A stretch of DNA of 64,000 nucleotides, taken from a virus. Positions 34,376 to 41,917 of the stretch are shown here, piece by piece. The notes under the pieces were generated by a model that saw only the letters and a program-made list of their open reading frames with translations, was not told the origin of the DNA and did no database searches. The position numbers were made by a program, and so were the translations under genes. The DNA is taken from the IMG/VR virus record IMGVR_UViG_3300017917_001271, positions 27,902 through 91,901 of that record. One strand, given 5' to 3'. The stretch's first letter is position 1, and each line of letters opens with the position of its first letter.

Positions 34376-34745
34376 TGCCTTTTAACCTTTCAAAAGTTTT
34401 ATATTTTTCCAATTCTTTCATGTACTGTTTGTACAATTCTTTAAGTTTTGGATATTTAGATTCTAGTATAACATCTCTTGTGGGAATTTGCAACACCGTT
34501 TCAATTGTAGATAGCCGTTCTTCTAAATCGAGGCCATTTATTTTAACAGATCCTTTAACTTCCAATGTTGCTTTGTCTTCTAGTACAACTTTGTTTTCTC
34601 CGTGTGGTATTGTCATTACAGGAGTGCCATTTGAATTATTAAAGTTAGTAGTAGGTTGAGTCCATGCTGTAGTGTAGGATGTACCGTTTGAACCAGATAA
34701 AATAGATCCTGCTGTAGGGTAATTTATTTTATAAGAATTGGCCAT
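34353..34745 (-). CDS. Conserved phage protein with C-terminal coiled coil
   Basis: The protein has 130 residues. The N-terminal half is Ser/Thr/Asn-rich and beta-like. The C-terminal half, 'LDLEERLSTIETVLQIPTRD' followed by 'KYPKLKELYKQYMKELEKYK', is helical. This is a pattern I recognise from marine T4-like phages, where such proteins are probably structural. The start overlaps the preceding stop (TAATG). The preceding gene has a related 'PxW...MCxxYPGLKxAxxxF' C-terminus, so the two may work together. Confidence 0.62.
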   Translation of the reverse strand: MANSYKINYPTAGSILSGSNGTSYTTAWTQPTTNFNNSNGTPVMTIPHGENKVVLEDKATLEVKGSVKINGLDLEERLSTIETVLQIPTRDVILESKYPKLKELYKQYMKELEKYKTFERLKGNENTTTS

Positions 34746-35089
34746 TACGGTTTGATCCTTTTTTCAGGAGGACTATCATAATCGTCTTTAACCAAATTAT
34801 AAGTAGTTTTGAACTTATCGAATGCAAGTTTTAGACCCGGATACATTTCGCACATTTTTTGCATTCTGTGCCAATCGGGAAATGTATCTACCCATTCTAC
34901 AGGTGTATGCCATGTATTGGTATATGAATCTGTAGAACCAATGGTATATGTACCAGAAGCTCCAGTGTTGCTTAAAGTAATTGTACTGGCTGTACCAGTT
35001 ATTGTTGATGTTGTTATACTTGATAAATCAATAGTGATCGTGTCACTTGATGTTATTGAGTAAATTGGTTGCACTGAAGAAGTGTTCAT
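34745..35089 (-). CDS. Conserved phage structural-like protein
   Basis: The ATG at 35089 gives about 114 residues: MNTSSVQPIYSITSSDTITI, a Ser/Thr-rich beta region, then 'FPDWHRMQKMCEMYPGLKLA' and 'YNLVKDDYDSPPEKRIKP'. The open frame extends 258 bp further upstream but that part lies within the glycosyltransferase and reads as non-protein-like. The gene overlaps the 3' end of the glycosyltransferase by 47 bp. Probably a virion or assembly protein. Confidence 0.6.
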   Translation of the reverse strand: MNTSSVQPIYSITSSDTITIDLSSITTSTITGTASTITLSNTGASGTYTIGSTDSYTNTWHTPVEWVDTFPDWHRMQKMCEMYPGLKLAFDKFKTTYNLVKDDYDSPPEKRIKP

Positions 35090-36119
35090 GTAAGTCTCTT
35101 GCCTGTTTGCGCACAGTAGGAATAAACTTTGTATAGTTTTCCATAAACTGTATGATCTTACTGCACAAGAATGGTCTCGATGCTTCGTAAGAGTTGTAAT
35201 CTTCTGTCCAAGTACTCGGATACTTGAATCCTTCATAATACATCTCTGTGTAGCTGAGTCTATCTGGAACCATAGGAATTGCATCCACAACCGCGCCTTC
35301 ATAACAAGAAATTCCAAGAGTTTCTTGTAAGTTAGCACTAAACACAATTTTAGCTTCGCCTAACAAATTATGATATTCATTCTTTGTTAGTTGTTGATCC
35401 TGACACACAACAAATTCGTATTGTGGTAGATGGTCTTTTAAATCTCTAAAGATTTCAACCTGCTTCTCTGGTGCGATGCGGTGTGGAAACAAAATAAGGT
35501 TGCGCTTGGGCATATTTTTATATGGAGTTAAGATATCATCCATATATTCCATAGGCCAACCACTACGAACAATTTTGCCCATCTCCTTAAAGCCTTCAAT
35601 GCTTTGAGGCATTGACAAGTGCAGGAGATTTTTACAAAACATATCGATGTGAAACTCTGTTGCAAAGTAATTATGATCGATTGCTTCGAAAAAACTCTTC
35701 TCTGCAAAACGCACCCAGGGAGCGTCGCCGATGAGACGACCTAGGAAGTCTTGTGGATCATAACTGCCGGCATGCCATAGCGCATGAATCTTGACAGGAA
35801 TGCCAAGAAGTTCGCTCATGTACTTCAGGTTAATAATGCCCGGATGCCAAGCGTCAGTAAAAATAAAGTGGTCGCCAGCATGAATGCGTCCATCGCAAAA
35901 TAGTCTACCAATCTTTTCAACTTGAGCAGACTTATAGATATTAGTCCCACCAAAGTTAAGGAAAGCGCCAGGAGTGGTAGCACGAGGGATATCTTCAGGG
36001 CCGTCAATAATTTGAACATTGTGACCTGCCTTTTTAAGTAAATGAGGTACATGAGTCTTCCATTGACCCGTGTACCTCGTATCAACGGCTTCTAAATCAA
36101 TTAGAAAAACGTTCGCCAT
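35043..36119 (-). CDS. GT-B-like glycosyltransferase
   Basis: The start is placed at 36119 (MANVFLIDLEAVDTRYTGQW), giving about 358 residues; earlier in-frame codons lie inside the upstream gene. 'NLILFPHRIAPEKQVEIFRD' (~residues 225-244) and 'ANLQETLGISCYEGAVVDAI...PDRLSYTEMY' (~280-310) match the C-terminal nucleotide-sugar domain of group-1 (GT4-like) glycosyltransferases, including the E(x7)E region. 'HALWHAGSYDPQDFLG' and 'ATEFHIDMF' faintly recall the queuosine mannosyltransferase family. The acceptor is unknown; modified DNA, virion and envelope are all possible. Confidence 0.72.
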   Translation of the reverse strand: MANVFLIDLEAVDTRYTGQWKTHVPHLLKKAGHNVQIIDGPEDIPRATTPGAFLNFGGTNIYKSAQVEKIGRLFCDGRIHAGDHFIFTDAWHPGIINLKYMSELLGIPVKIHALWHAGSYDPQDFLGRLIGDAPWVRFAEKSFFEAIDHNYFATEFHIDMFCKNLLHLSMPQSIEGFKEMGKIVRSGWPMEYMDDILTPYKNMPKRNLILFPHRIAPEKQVEIFRDLKDHLPQYEFVVCQDQQLTKNEYHNLLGEAKIVFSANLQETLGISCYEGAVVDAIPMVPDRLSYTEMYYEGFKYPSTWTEDYNSYEASRPFLCSKIIQFMENYTKFIPTVRKQARDLHEHFFSATNLLNNIK

Positions 36120-36378
36120 TATTATATCTCGGATTCTTACCTTGGTATGGTTTGCGTTCACCATTCCACTGTTTCTTTTCGCCATTCCATGGCTTGCGTG
36201 GGCGTGTACTACGCTCATATTGTTGCCATACTCGCGATTGGCGATTGTATAAATCTGCTTCGTTGTATGGAAGCATCTCAAATCGACAGAAGTCGAGTAG
36301 TTTATCTAGGTCGTCAAAGATTTTGACGACATCCGGACGATTTTCAAAATAACTGTAATCGTTGTAGTTCTTAGCCAT
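36097..36378 (-). CDS. Small basic conserved phage protein
   Basis: This 93-residue protein starts MAKNYNDYSYFENRPDVVKI, has a helical 'KLLDFCRFEMLPYNEADLYN' and ends in a low-complexity Arg/Lys/Asn/Trp-rich tail (residues ~58-93, repeated WNGE). Such tails bind nucleic acid or other proteins. It overlaps the glycosyltransferase start by 23 bp. Confidence 0.58.
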   Translation of the reverse strand: MAKNYNDYSYFENRPDVVKIFDDLDKLLDFCRFEMLPYNEADLYNRQSRVWQQYERSTRPRKPWNGEKKQWNGERKPYQGKNPRYNNGERFSN

Positions 36379-36395
36379 TATAGCCTCTTTTAATT

Positions 36396-36791
36396 TTAGT
36401 ACTTGATAAATGAACCATTTTCCCCGTCTTCGGAGACCTCAATCCAAACCTCACGGTCAGGATACTTTGCAACAATCTGAGCGTGTAAATCATCGCTCAT
36501 CATCTCACAACTTTTATAGTCAAGGCTTAGAACGGCACCTTGACCATTATACAGCGACTCGAGCCATCGTTTGAATTGGATGAATTCGATGTCCCTGTCA
36601 TTATGGAGCACATTGATCCACACCCTGAAATGAAAGATGTGGCGATGAGGGTAACCCAAAAACGATACGTCATATTCATCTCCTGTAGCTAACGCAGGAT
36701 CTGTCAGCGCCGCAGGATACTTATGAATACCTTCCTTGCGGAAAGTTACCCAGATCATTTTGTTAGGTCTAATATCTTGTTTAATTATCAT
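36396..36791 (-). CDS. Divergent QueD-like (PTPS/T-fold) protein candidate
   Basis: The protein has 131 residues, close to QueD length (about 120). By eye it aligns with E. coli QueD: 'GIHKYPAA' with AAHRLP, 'PHRHIFHFRVWI' with LHGHSFMVRLEI, 'DIEFIQFKRWLESLY' with IIDFAELKAAF, 'LSLDYKS' with ERLDHHY, and 'IEVSEDGENGSFIKY' with VMVKETCTAGCIY. The three zinc histidines would be kept, while the catalytic Cys before HGH and the His of LDH are missing. QueD makes 6-carboxytetrahydropterin, the QueE substrate. FolE, QueE and a DpdA-like gene nearby support the reading. It may instead be a related T-fold protein of other function. Confidence 0.48.
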   Translation of the reverse strand: MIIKQDIRPNKMIWVTFRKEGIHKYPAALTDPALATGDEYDVSFLGYPHRHIFHFRVWINVLHNDRDIEFIQFKRWLESLYNGQGAVLSLDYKSCEMMSDDLHAQIVAKYPDREVWIEVSEDGENGSFIKY

Positions 36792-37311
36792 TCTTAGTAA
36801 TCTCAGAATCTTGAGTATATTGATCCCAATAAGTAAACTTGTCTTTACTCATTAGGCTTTGAAGGTGATGAGTCCAAACACCGGGGTTTGTAGCACCCCA
36901 TGTCCTGTCATCTAATTTGAGTGTTGCATTATAGTTTAGTTGATTAATGTACGGCAACTTAACACTAATCATAGGAATAAATTTGCTATGTTCACAGTAT
37001 CCTGATTCAATGACACCTTCAATGTGTTCAACACCAAAGTCTAATGCTACCCAGTATCCTGCTTCTAAGCATCCATAGATAACATGATCCCAGTCTTTAT
37101 ATTCATCGTGTGTAATAGCTCTTGGGTTAAAACTTTGACTAGTACCAAAGTAAATTTGCTTAACACCTGTTCTTTCAGCCCAAGAAAGGATATCTTCTAA
37201 AGGCGGTGTACCTACAACAAAGAGCGTGTACATTCCATGTGCAATAGTATGTTCTACTTCATATCCAGTGAAGTAAACTACGTTTTGCCGTTCTTCAGTG
37301 TTTAGTCCCAT
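36781..37311 (-). CDS. Conserved phage protein of unknown function
   Basis: This 176-residue alpha/beta protein (MGLNTEERQNVVYFTGYEVE...) contains 'GTPPLEDILSWAERTGVKQI', 'HVIYGCLEAGYWVALDFGVE' and 'FIPMISVKLPYINQLNYNAT'. These strand-helix alternations recall a small TIM-barrel or radical-SAM-accessory-like fold, but no cysteine cluster or catalytic motif is evident. It overlaps the QueD-like start by 11 bp and the dehydrogenase stop by 10 bp, so it may act in the same pathway. Confidence 0.58.
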   Translation of the reverse strand: MGLNTEERQNVVYFTGYEVEHTIAHGMYTLFVVGTPPLEDILSWAERTGVKQIYFGTSQSFNPRAITHDEYKDWDHVIYGCLEAGYWVALDFGVEHIEGVIESGYCEHSKFIPMISVKLPYINQLNYNATLKLDDRTWGATNPGVWTHHLQSLMSKDKFTYWDQYTQDSEITKNDN

Positions 37312-38198
37312 TTAATATAACCTCTACTGTAGCCATTTGGACGATCCACACCATCCGCAAATGCCTGTTGCCACTGTGTATTACGATTATATGATTTTGT
37401 CCAAAAAGAATCAACCTCTAGTTTACCGTTTTCAATCATCCAACGTGCTTGGTACATGGCATTAATAAATTCTGGAGTTCTTGGACTAGGTTTGATTGTA
37501 GTAACAGCCTTCCAAAGTTGTGCCTGCGCTTCTTCTTTGGATACTGCTTTACCAACAGCATCTACAATTAGAGCATTGTTATTTAGGTTGATTTCTGTAC
37601 CTAGCTCATATTTGCCAGACAAATCAATAACGTTATCGTAGATTTCACTAGTGCCAAGTAATAACTTATCACCCCAAAGTTCTGTATTGCTTGAACCTAA
37701 TACATCAACTTCCATATTTGGAAAGTGCATCTTTAAGTTGTTGTAAACTACCCATGCTAAGAAACCACTGCCTAAAATAATAGTCTTACCATCTGCTCTA
37801 TCTTGGAAGTCGTCTACAATACAGTTAATACCGCAAGCAACCGGCTCTAAGATATATTTTGGATGTAATTCTTTAACTACAACAAATTCTTTATCTCGGC
37901 AATTATAGTAGTCTGCGTATGCAGGTTCGCCTCTAGTGGCTACAAAGTCCCCAACTTTGACACCGTCAATCATTTTATTAACATCTTGACCGACTTTAGT
38001 TACAATACCAAGTCCTTCGTGCCCTTGCATATGAAGAGGTAGCGGACCAAAGTTACCTTGCATCATATCAATGTCACTGCGACACACACCAGTCATAATT
38101 GCTTTAACTTCAATTTCTGTAGAAGATGGTTCTGGTTTGTCGTATTCTACTTCTTCAAAATAGCCCTGGCCGGTTGTTTGTAAGCATCTAACTATCAT
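37302..38198 (-). CDS. Zinc-dependent MDR alcohol dehydrogenase-like protein
   Basis: The ATG at 38198 overlaps the upstream stop (ATGA), giving about 298 residues from MIVRCLQTTGQGYFEEVEYD. 'MTGVCRSDIDMMQGNFGPLP' and 'MQGHEGLGIVTKVG' (~residues 35-72) are the MDR catalytic zinc signature (Cys and GHE). 'KTIILGSGFLAWVVYNNLKM' (~150-170) is a nucleotide-binding Rossmann strand. At about 298 residues it is shorter than typical 340-350. It probably oxidises or reduces a sugar or alcohol. It is coupled to a Gfo/Idh oxidoreductase. Confidence 0.75.
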   Translation of the reverse strand: MIVRCLQTTGQGYFEEVEYDKPEPSSTEIEVKAIMTGVCRSDIDMMQGNFGPLPLHMQGHEGLGIVTKVGQDVNKMIDGVKVGDFVATRGEPAYADYYNCRDKEFVVVKELHPKYILEPVACGINCIVDDFQDRADGKTIILGSGFLAWVVYNNLKMHFPNMEVDVLGSSNTELWGDKLLLGTSEIYDNVIDLSGKYELGTEINLNNNALIVDAVGKAVSKEEAQAQLWKAVTTIKPSPRTPEFINAMYQARWMIENGKLEVDSFWTKSYNRNTQWQQAFADGVDRPNGYSRGYIKWD

Positions 38199-39073
38199 AG
38201 ACTTTCTACCTGTTTGTGTATCCATAAATCAATTTCTAATTGTTCATTCCAAAACTGATTATTGTTTAACTTTTCTATAGATTCTTGTATCATATTTTTA
38301 TATGCATACTCGGGACATAGTCCTAGTTCGATAATAGGAATTTCGTTTCTAGATTTAGTGAACCTAATTTGTCGTTGATCAAGAGACATGGTTCTCCATT
38401 GTGCTATTAATTCGCATTTGTGATCAAACTCTATTCGACACTGGTCATCAACGTCATAAGTTCCGTCAGGATACACAGTACCGTACTCTGTTCTGAGTAG
38501 ATCTTTTAATTTAAATTCTTGTGACTTTGTCGAAGAAGATACAGCACTTTCTCTCCAGTTAGGATTAATACAAACGTACAAACTGAGCAAGTGCGGCAGT
38601 AAATCTCTACTAACACCGCCAAACGCTAGTTCTTTAGTTGTAAACCAAGATCCAGGATTCGGAACACGATCCTTATTACACCATTGTATGCTAATGTAGT
38701 TCGATTGAGCCGCCAGTTCTTTCATGTGGTTGATATTATCTCTCCACATATTGTTTTTAACCATCATAAATCGAGTAGATGGAAAGTCTTCTACTAGCTT
38801 ATTCCAATCAGCAGCCGTTTTTAAACCTGGCTTTTCGATAAAAATTATTTTACTAAATGGTGCAAGTGACCTTGCCAACGGTTCGTGTGTAAAGTTTGGA
38901 GTGCAAATGTGTACGGTATCGAACCCGCCGTGTACAAGTATTGCAGGATTAACACTAGGAAAGTCTGCTCCTTTTGCAATATCACTGTCTACGGTAACAA
39001 TTTCGTGACCTAACTCAGTTAATACTGTTTTATATAACTGGCCGATGCCCATTCCAACAATTAAACTCTTCAC
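38195..39073 (-). CDS. Gfo/Idh/MocA-family oxidoreductase
   Basis: This 292-residue protein starts with a Rossmann dinucleotide site (MKSLIVGMGIGQLYKTVLTE). 'FDTVHICTPNFTHEPLARSL' and 'KIIFIEKPGLKTAADWNKLV' (~residues 50-95) contain the CTPNxxH and EKP signatures of the family. Such enzymes act on sugars or sugar-nucleotides with NAD(P). It overlaps the MDR gene and the upstream gene by 4 bp each, forming a likely sugar-processing pair. Confidence 0.8.
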   Translation of the reverse strand: MKSLIVGMGIGQLYKTVLTELGHEIVTVDSDIAKGADFPSVNPAILVHGGFDTVHICTPNFTHEPLARSLAPFSKIIFIEKPGLKTAADWNKLVEDFPSTRFMMVKNNMWRDNINHMKELAAQSNYISIQWCNKDRVPNPGSWFTTKELAFGGVSRDLLPHLLSLYVCINPNWRESAVSSSTKSQEFKLKDLLRTEYGTVYPDGTYDVDDQCRIEFDHKCELIAQWRTMSLDQRQIRFTKSRNEIPIIELGLCPEYAYKNMIQESIEKLNNNQFWNEQLEIDLWIHKQVESL

Positions 39074-39321
39074 TCTTTAGTTTCCTTTTTAGATTCTTCG
39101 TAGGCACGTATCATTCGATAAACAGGCTCCATTTGTTTTTGGAATATCTCAGGAGATGCTTCTGCTGCCCTGTCCATATCATATTCACTGGGGAAGTGTC
39201 TAAGAATGGACCTGGCTTCTTGCTTCATATCGTCGGATAAGCCGCTTCTGGTCTGCATTATCGAAATTAAAAATCGTTCAGCCCATCTGACTGCACGATA
39301 ACGTTCGTCGGGTAGTGTCAT
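39070..39321 (-). CDS. Small conserved phage protein
   Basis: This 83-residue helical protein (MTLPDERYRAVRWAERFLIS...) contains 'QEARSILRHFPSEYDMDRAA'. I recognise this pattern from a small conserved protein of T4-like and related phages and from bacterial 'BPSL0761'-type proteins, without a known function. It lies between the dpdA-like and Gfo/Idh genes with 4-bp overlaps on both sides. Confidence 0.62.
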   Translation of the reverse strand: MTLPDERYRAVRWAERFLISIMQTRSGLSDDMKQEARSILRHFPSEYDMDRAAEASPEIFQKQMEPVYRMIRAYEESKKETKE

Positions 39322-40871
39322 TCTTTTACCTGTAATTCTAGCTGGTCTAATTTTGATTCTTCCTCGTCAGTAAATTCGCCATCACTATGATCCGATTGTA
39401 CACTATCTTCTTCCACTTCGTCAAACAATTCGAAGTATTTGGTACTAGCATTAACAGTCTTTTTACCAACCGCACCTCTAGTACCAGGAATAGCCATCCA
39501 AAAACGACTAAACTCGTCAATAATTGAATCAGCAACACCTTTACTGGATGTTGAAAAGATGGCGTCAATTACATCTTTAAAGAAGACTCTATCAAATCGT
39601 TCGTCTACTAACATGTTAGGACAAAGTCCTGCATCGTACTGACGGTTAGCTTCCTGTACACTATTAATATGATGCCATACATTATGCCCCATCATAATAG
39701 CATAACTGAAACTGTCCCAACTGGTGCGCCCTTCTTTACCTATCTTATTTAGGTCTCCGGGTTTGTATATACAAATATCCTTAATAGGAACACCATCCAT
39801 AACAGGACTAGTACTAAATGATTTGAAATGAGCATCTTGTACTACTGCGTCTTGGAAGAGTCTCGTGTCTGTTGCGTACTTTTTGTCATCAATAGACGGC
39901 AACATTCTGTAGAGCCACTTTTTTCGATCTTCAATTTCTGTTTGGACATAGATTTGTCCGTTGGCTGTTGCCAAAAACGGTGAGGCGCAGTCAAAAGATA
40001 TGGTAAAGTTTTCATTATGATACTTCCTTACAGCACGTTGAACATCAGTGAGCAATAATGCCCACTCCAATTTTGATGTACCCAAGAAGTGCATCCAGTC
40101 TTGGTGCCCTTTCTCTAGTAAACCATCAAACCTTAGTGACACTAGTCTTTTCAAAACTAAGTGTACGTCACACATATTCTGTCCACCCATAGCCCAACCG
40201 TTAAAAGCACGGTCGCCATATACTTTAGGATCGCAATATTGTTTCATGCGACCATACCAATCATCTGCATCAGTGTGGTTTTCACCTTGCAAGACGTTTA
40301 AAAATTTACAATTACCATTACGATTGTTTACAAACCAATCATTATTAATATAGGTACCTTGAACTGCTTCTGCGTAAGTGCTAATACCAGTGGCTTTTTG
40401 ACCAGCAGGACTACGAGCAACCCATGCCGGGATATCGAGACACATACCATAGTCCATAAGTGCGTCCATCCACTTAAGAACCTGTTCACGTTTCTTTTGT
40501 GCTTTGGGACAGTTAGGATTTTTCCAGTCACCTTCCCATACACCCTTACCAATCTGAAAGCCTCCGCTATCGCCTAGCACCCAACTAGTGGCACGATTGC
40601 GATTGCGAAACATATCCTCGCCTTCGTCTTGTTTGTTTAAATCAAGATTAGCATGGCCTGCACTATACAAACAATGGTCATAATAAAATAGTCCGCGATC
40701 TGGGTCTAAATAATTTAGACTTTCTACACCGTTTTTCCATACAGCAGGAATACGTGCAGGATCCACATAATTACTATACCGTTGTTTGCCAATAAAAGTG
40801 GCATAGAATCCACTTGTTGCTGGCAAAAAGTATGCGTAATCGTTCTGTGCCGCTGTTAGGTTTTTATTCAT
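39318..40871 (-). CDS. dpdA: DpdA-like DNA guanine transglycosylase (7-deazaguanine insertion)
   Basis: The ATG at 40871 overlaps the preceding stop (TAATG), giving 517 residues. Hallmarks of tRNA-guanine transglycosylases are 'VLGDSGGFQIGKG' (~residues 98-110; Asp101 matches the conserved DSGGFQ Asp), 'FNGWAMGGQ' (~223-231), 'HFLGTSKLEWALLL' (~261-274) and 'ISFDCASPFLATANG' (~292-306; Asp294 matches the nucleophile). The CxCxxC zinc site of tRNA TGTs is not visible. The protein is longer than tRNA TGT (~375 residues). With folE and queE in the same genome, a DpdA that swaps guanine for a 7-deazaguanine in phage DNA is the best reading. Confidence 0.8.
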   Translation of the reverse strand: MNKNLTAAQNDYAYFLPATSGFYATFIGKQRYSNYVDPARIPAVWKNGVESLNYLDPDRGLFYYDHCLYSAGHANLDLNKQDEGEDMFRNRNRATSWVLGDSGGFQIGKGVWEGDWKNPNCPKAQKKREQVLKWMDALMDYGMCLDIPAWVARSPAGQKATGISTYAEAVQGTYINNDWFVNNRNGNCKFLNVLQGENHTDADDWYGRMKQYCDPKVYGDRAFNGWAMGGQNMCDVHLVLKRLVSLRFDGLLEKGHQDWMHFLGTSKLEWALLLTDVQRAVRKYHNENFTISFDCASPFLATANGQIYVQTEIEDRKKWLYRMLPSIDDKKYATDTRLFQDAVVQDAHFKSFSTSPVMDGVPIKDICIYKPGDLNKIGKEGRTSWDSFSYAIMMGHNVWHHINSVQEANRQYDAGLCPNMLVDERFDRVFFKDVIDAIFSTSSKGVADSIIDEFSRFWMAIPGTRGAVGKKTVNASTKYFELFDEVEEDSVQSDHSDGEFTDEEESKLDQLELQVKE

Positions 40872-41134
40872 TAAATCCAACCACCTGCTCTAGCAATACC
40901 AATGATACCAACTAAAATCCAAAAAGCATTCAGAAGTGTATATGCTTTGTCTTTCTTTAACATGGCACAATAGGTTAAGAGAATAGCGTCAATGGTATTA
41001 AAGATCCATACAAACATAAATGGGCTTGCAGGTCCTAGCCATGACACTAATGTAAAACTAATAATGCGCATAATTACCCCAATCATTTCCATTTGGGGAA
41101 TATGAGATTTAATATAATCTAAGATAAATGTCAT
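40871..41134 (-). CDS. Small multi-pass membrane protein
   Basis: This 87-residue protein has three hydrophobic segments (residues ~16-38, ~40-58, ~66-84), with 'SPFMFVWIFNTIDAILLTYC' in the middle. The arrangement resembles small three-span proteins of unknown function. It sits between the clamp and the dpdA-like gene, 2 bp from the clamp stop. Role unknown; it could be an inner-membrane accessory or a holin-like protein. Confidence 0.6.
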   Translation of the reverse strand: MTFILDYIKSHIPQMEMIGVIMRIISFTLVSWLGPASPFMFVWIFNTIDAILLTYCAMLKKDKAYTLLNAFWILVGIIGIARAGGWI

Positions 41135-41136
41135 GA

Positions 41137-41868
41137 TTATTTGCTCTGTGCTGGTAAAATATAATCGTAAGATGCAATACCACTGTCAACAGTGATCATC
41201 ATAGCACCTACATCTGCAATTTTCATAGTCACATCGCCTGGCAAGTTAAGAATACTCATAACTTGAATAACCGGCCACGACCATGTTTGTTTTAGTTTTC
41301 CATTTACACCTGCATGGAAGATAAATTCACCTGCGTGTGTGCTTGCATCACCAAAGCTAAACACTAAGTTGTCGTTTTCTGTGCGTACTTGAAAAACAGT
41401 TTCTTCGCTGTTAGCGTTTGCTTGGAACTTTAATTTTTGAATTGCTGCAACACTAGGAGCGAATTCAATGTCCCATTTAGCACCTTTAAACTTAACACTC
41501 TTAAGTTTTTCATTGATAATCTCTGTACTCATAAAACGATAATCGTTTTCGAAGTCGCCTGCTTCATTTTCAAAGTGTAAGCCTGTTGGAATGTCTTCGC
41601 CGTTGCGGTTAGCAACTACCACACTAATCTTGGCCTTTTCTTTATATTCAGGACACTTAAGATGAATGTCCAGTTTATTAAGATTAGGCATGCCAAAGAT
41701 ACCGTTGAATTCATCAACAGGGCTTTTAGTTTTGGCATTAATAATAACACTACGGTCTTCGGCCATAGCTTCAATTTCTGTTGCTTGATCAGTAGAACTG
41801 ACTTTAACCAAAGGAATAAATCCTAGGCTGTGTGTATGTGCAACGAGGTCTTGTAAAATATCTTTCAT
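41137..41868 (-). CDS. 45: DNA polymerase sliding clamp (T4 gp45-like)
   Basis: The clamp encircles DNA, tethers the polymerase and, in T4-like phages, also activates late promoters. The ATG at 41868 is preferred because GGAG lies 7 bp upstream; another ATG is 12 bp earlier. The product is about 243 residues (MKDILQDLVAHTHSLGFIPL...), close to T4 gp45 (228). The two-domain beta-rich pattern and the C-terminal 'MMITVDSGIASYDYILPAQ' resemble phage clamps. A TTGACT-17-TATAAT promoter precedes it. Confidence 0.8.
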   Translation of the reverse strand: MKDILQDLVAHTHSLGFIPLVKVSSTDQATEIEAMAEDRSVIINAKTKSPVDEFNGIFGMPNLNKLDIHLKCPEYKEKAKISVVVANRNGEDIPTGLHFENEAGDFENDYRFMSTEIINEKLKSVKFKGAKWDIEFAPSVAAIQKLKFQANANSEETVFQVRTENDNLVFSFGDASTHAGEFIFHAGVNGKLKQTWSWPVIQVMSILNLPGDVTMKIADVGAMMITVDSGIASYDYILPAQSK

Positions 41869-41888
41869 ATGATTCTCCATGTTTAATG

Positions 41889-41917
41889 ATTATATTTAGG
41901 TTTTTGATCAAAGTCAA
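41889..41917 (-). promoter_or_regulatory. Sigma70-like promoter TTGACT-17-TATAAT upstream of the clamp
   Basis: On the minus strand TTGACT (41912-41917) and TATAAT (41889-41894) are 17 bp apart, 20 bp before the chosen start. ACCTAAATATAAT overlaps the -10 and also resembles the late core, so early and late use are both possible. Confidence 0.75.

Noticed and set aside
35090-35347. Upstream extension of the 114-residue structural-like gene
   Set aside because: The extra 86 codons lie antiphase within the glycosyltransferase gene and encode low-plausibility, Cys/Trp-rich protein; the ATG at 35089 fits better.
35043-36119. Naming the GT-B gene as a queuosine mannosyltransferase because it is near dpdA and que genes
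   Set aside because: Only two short segments resemble that family; the C-terminal domain is generic for GT4-like enzymes.
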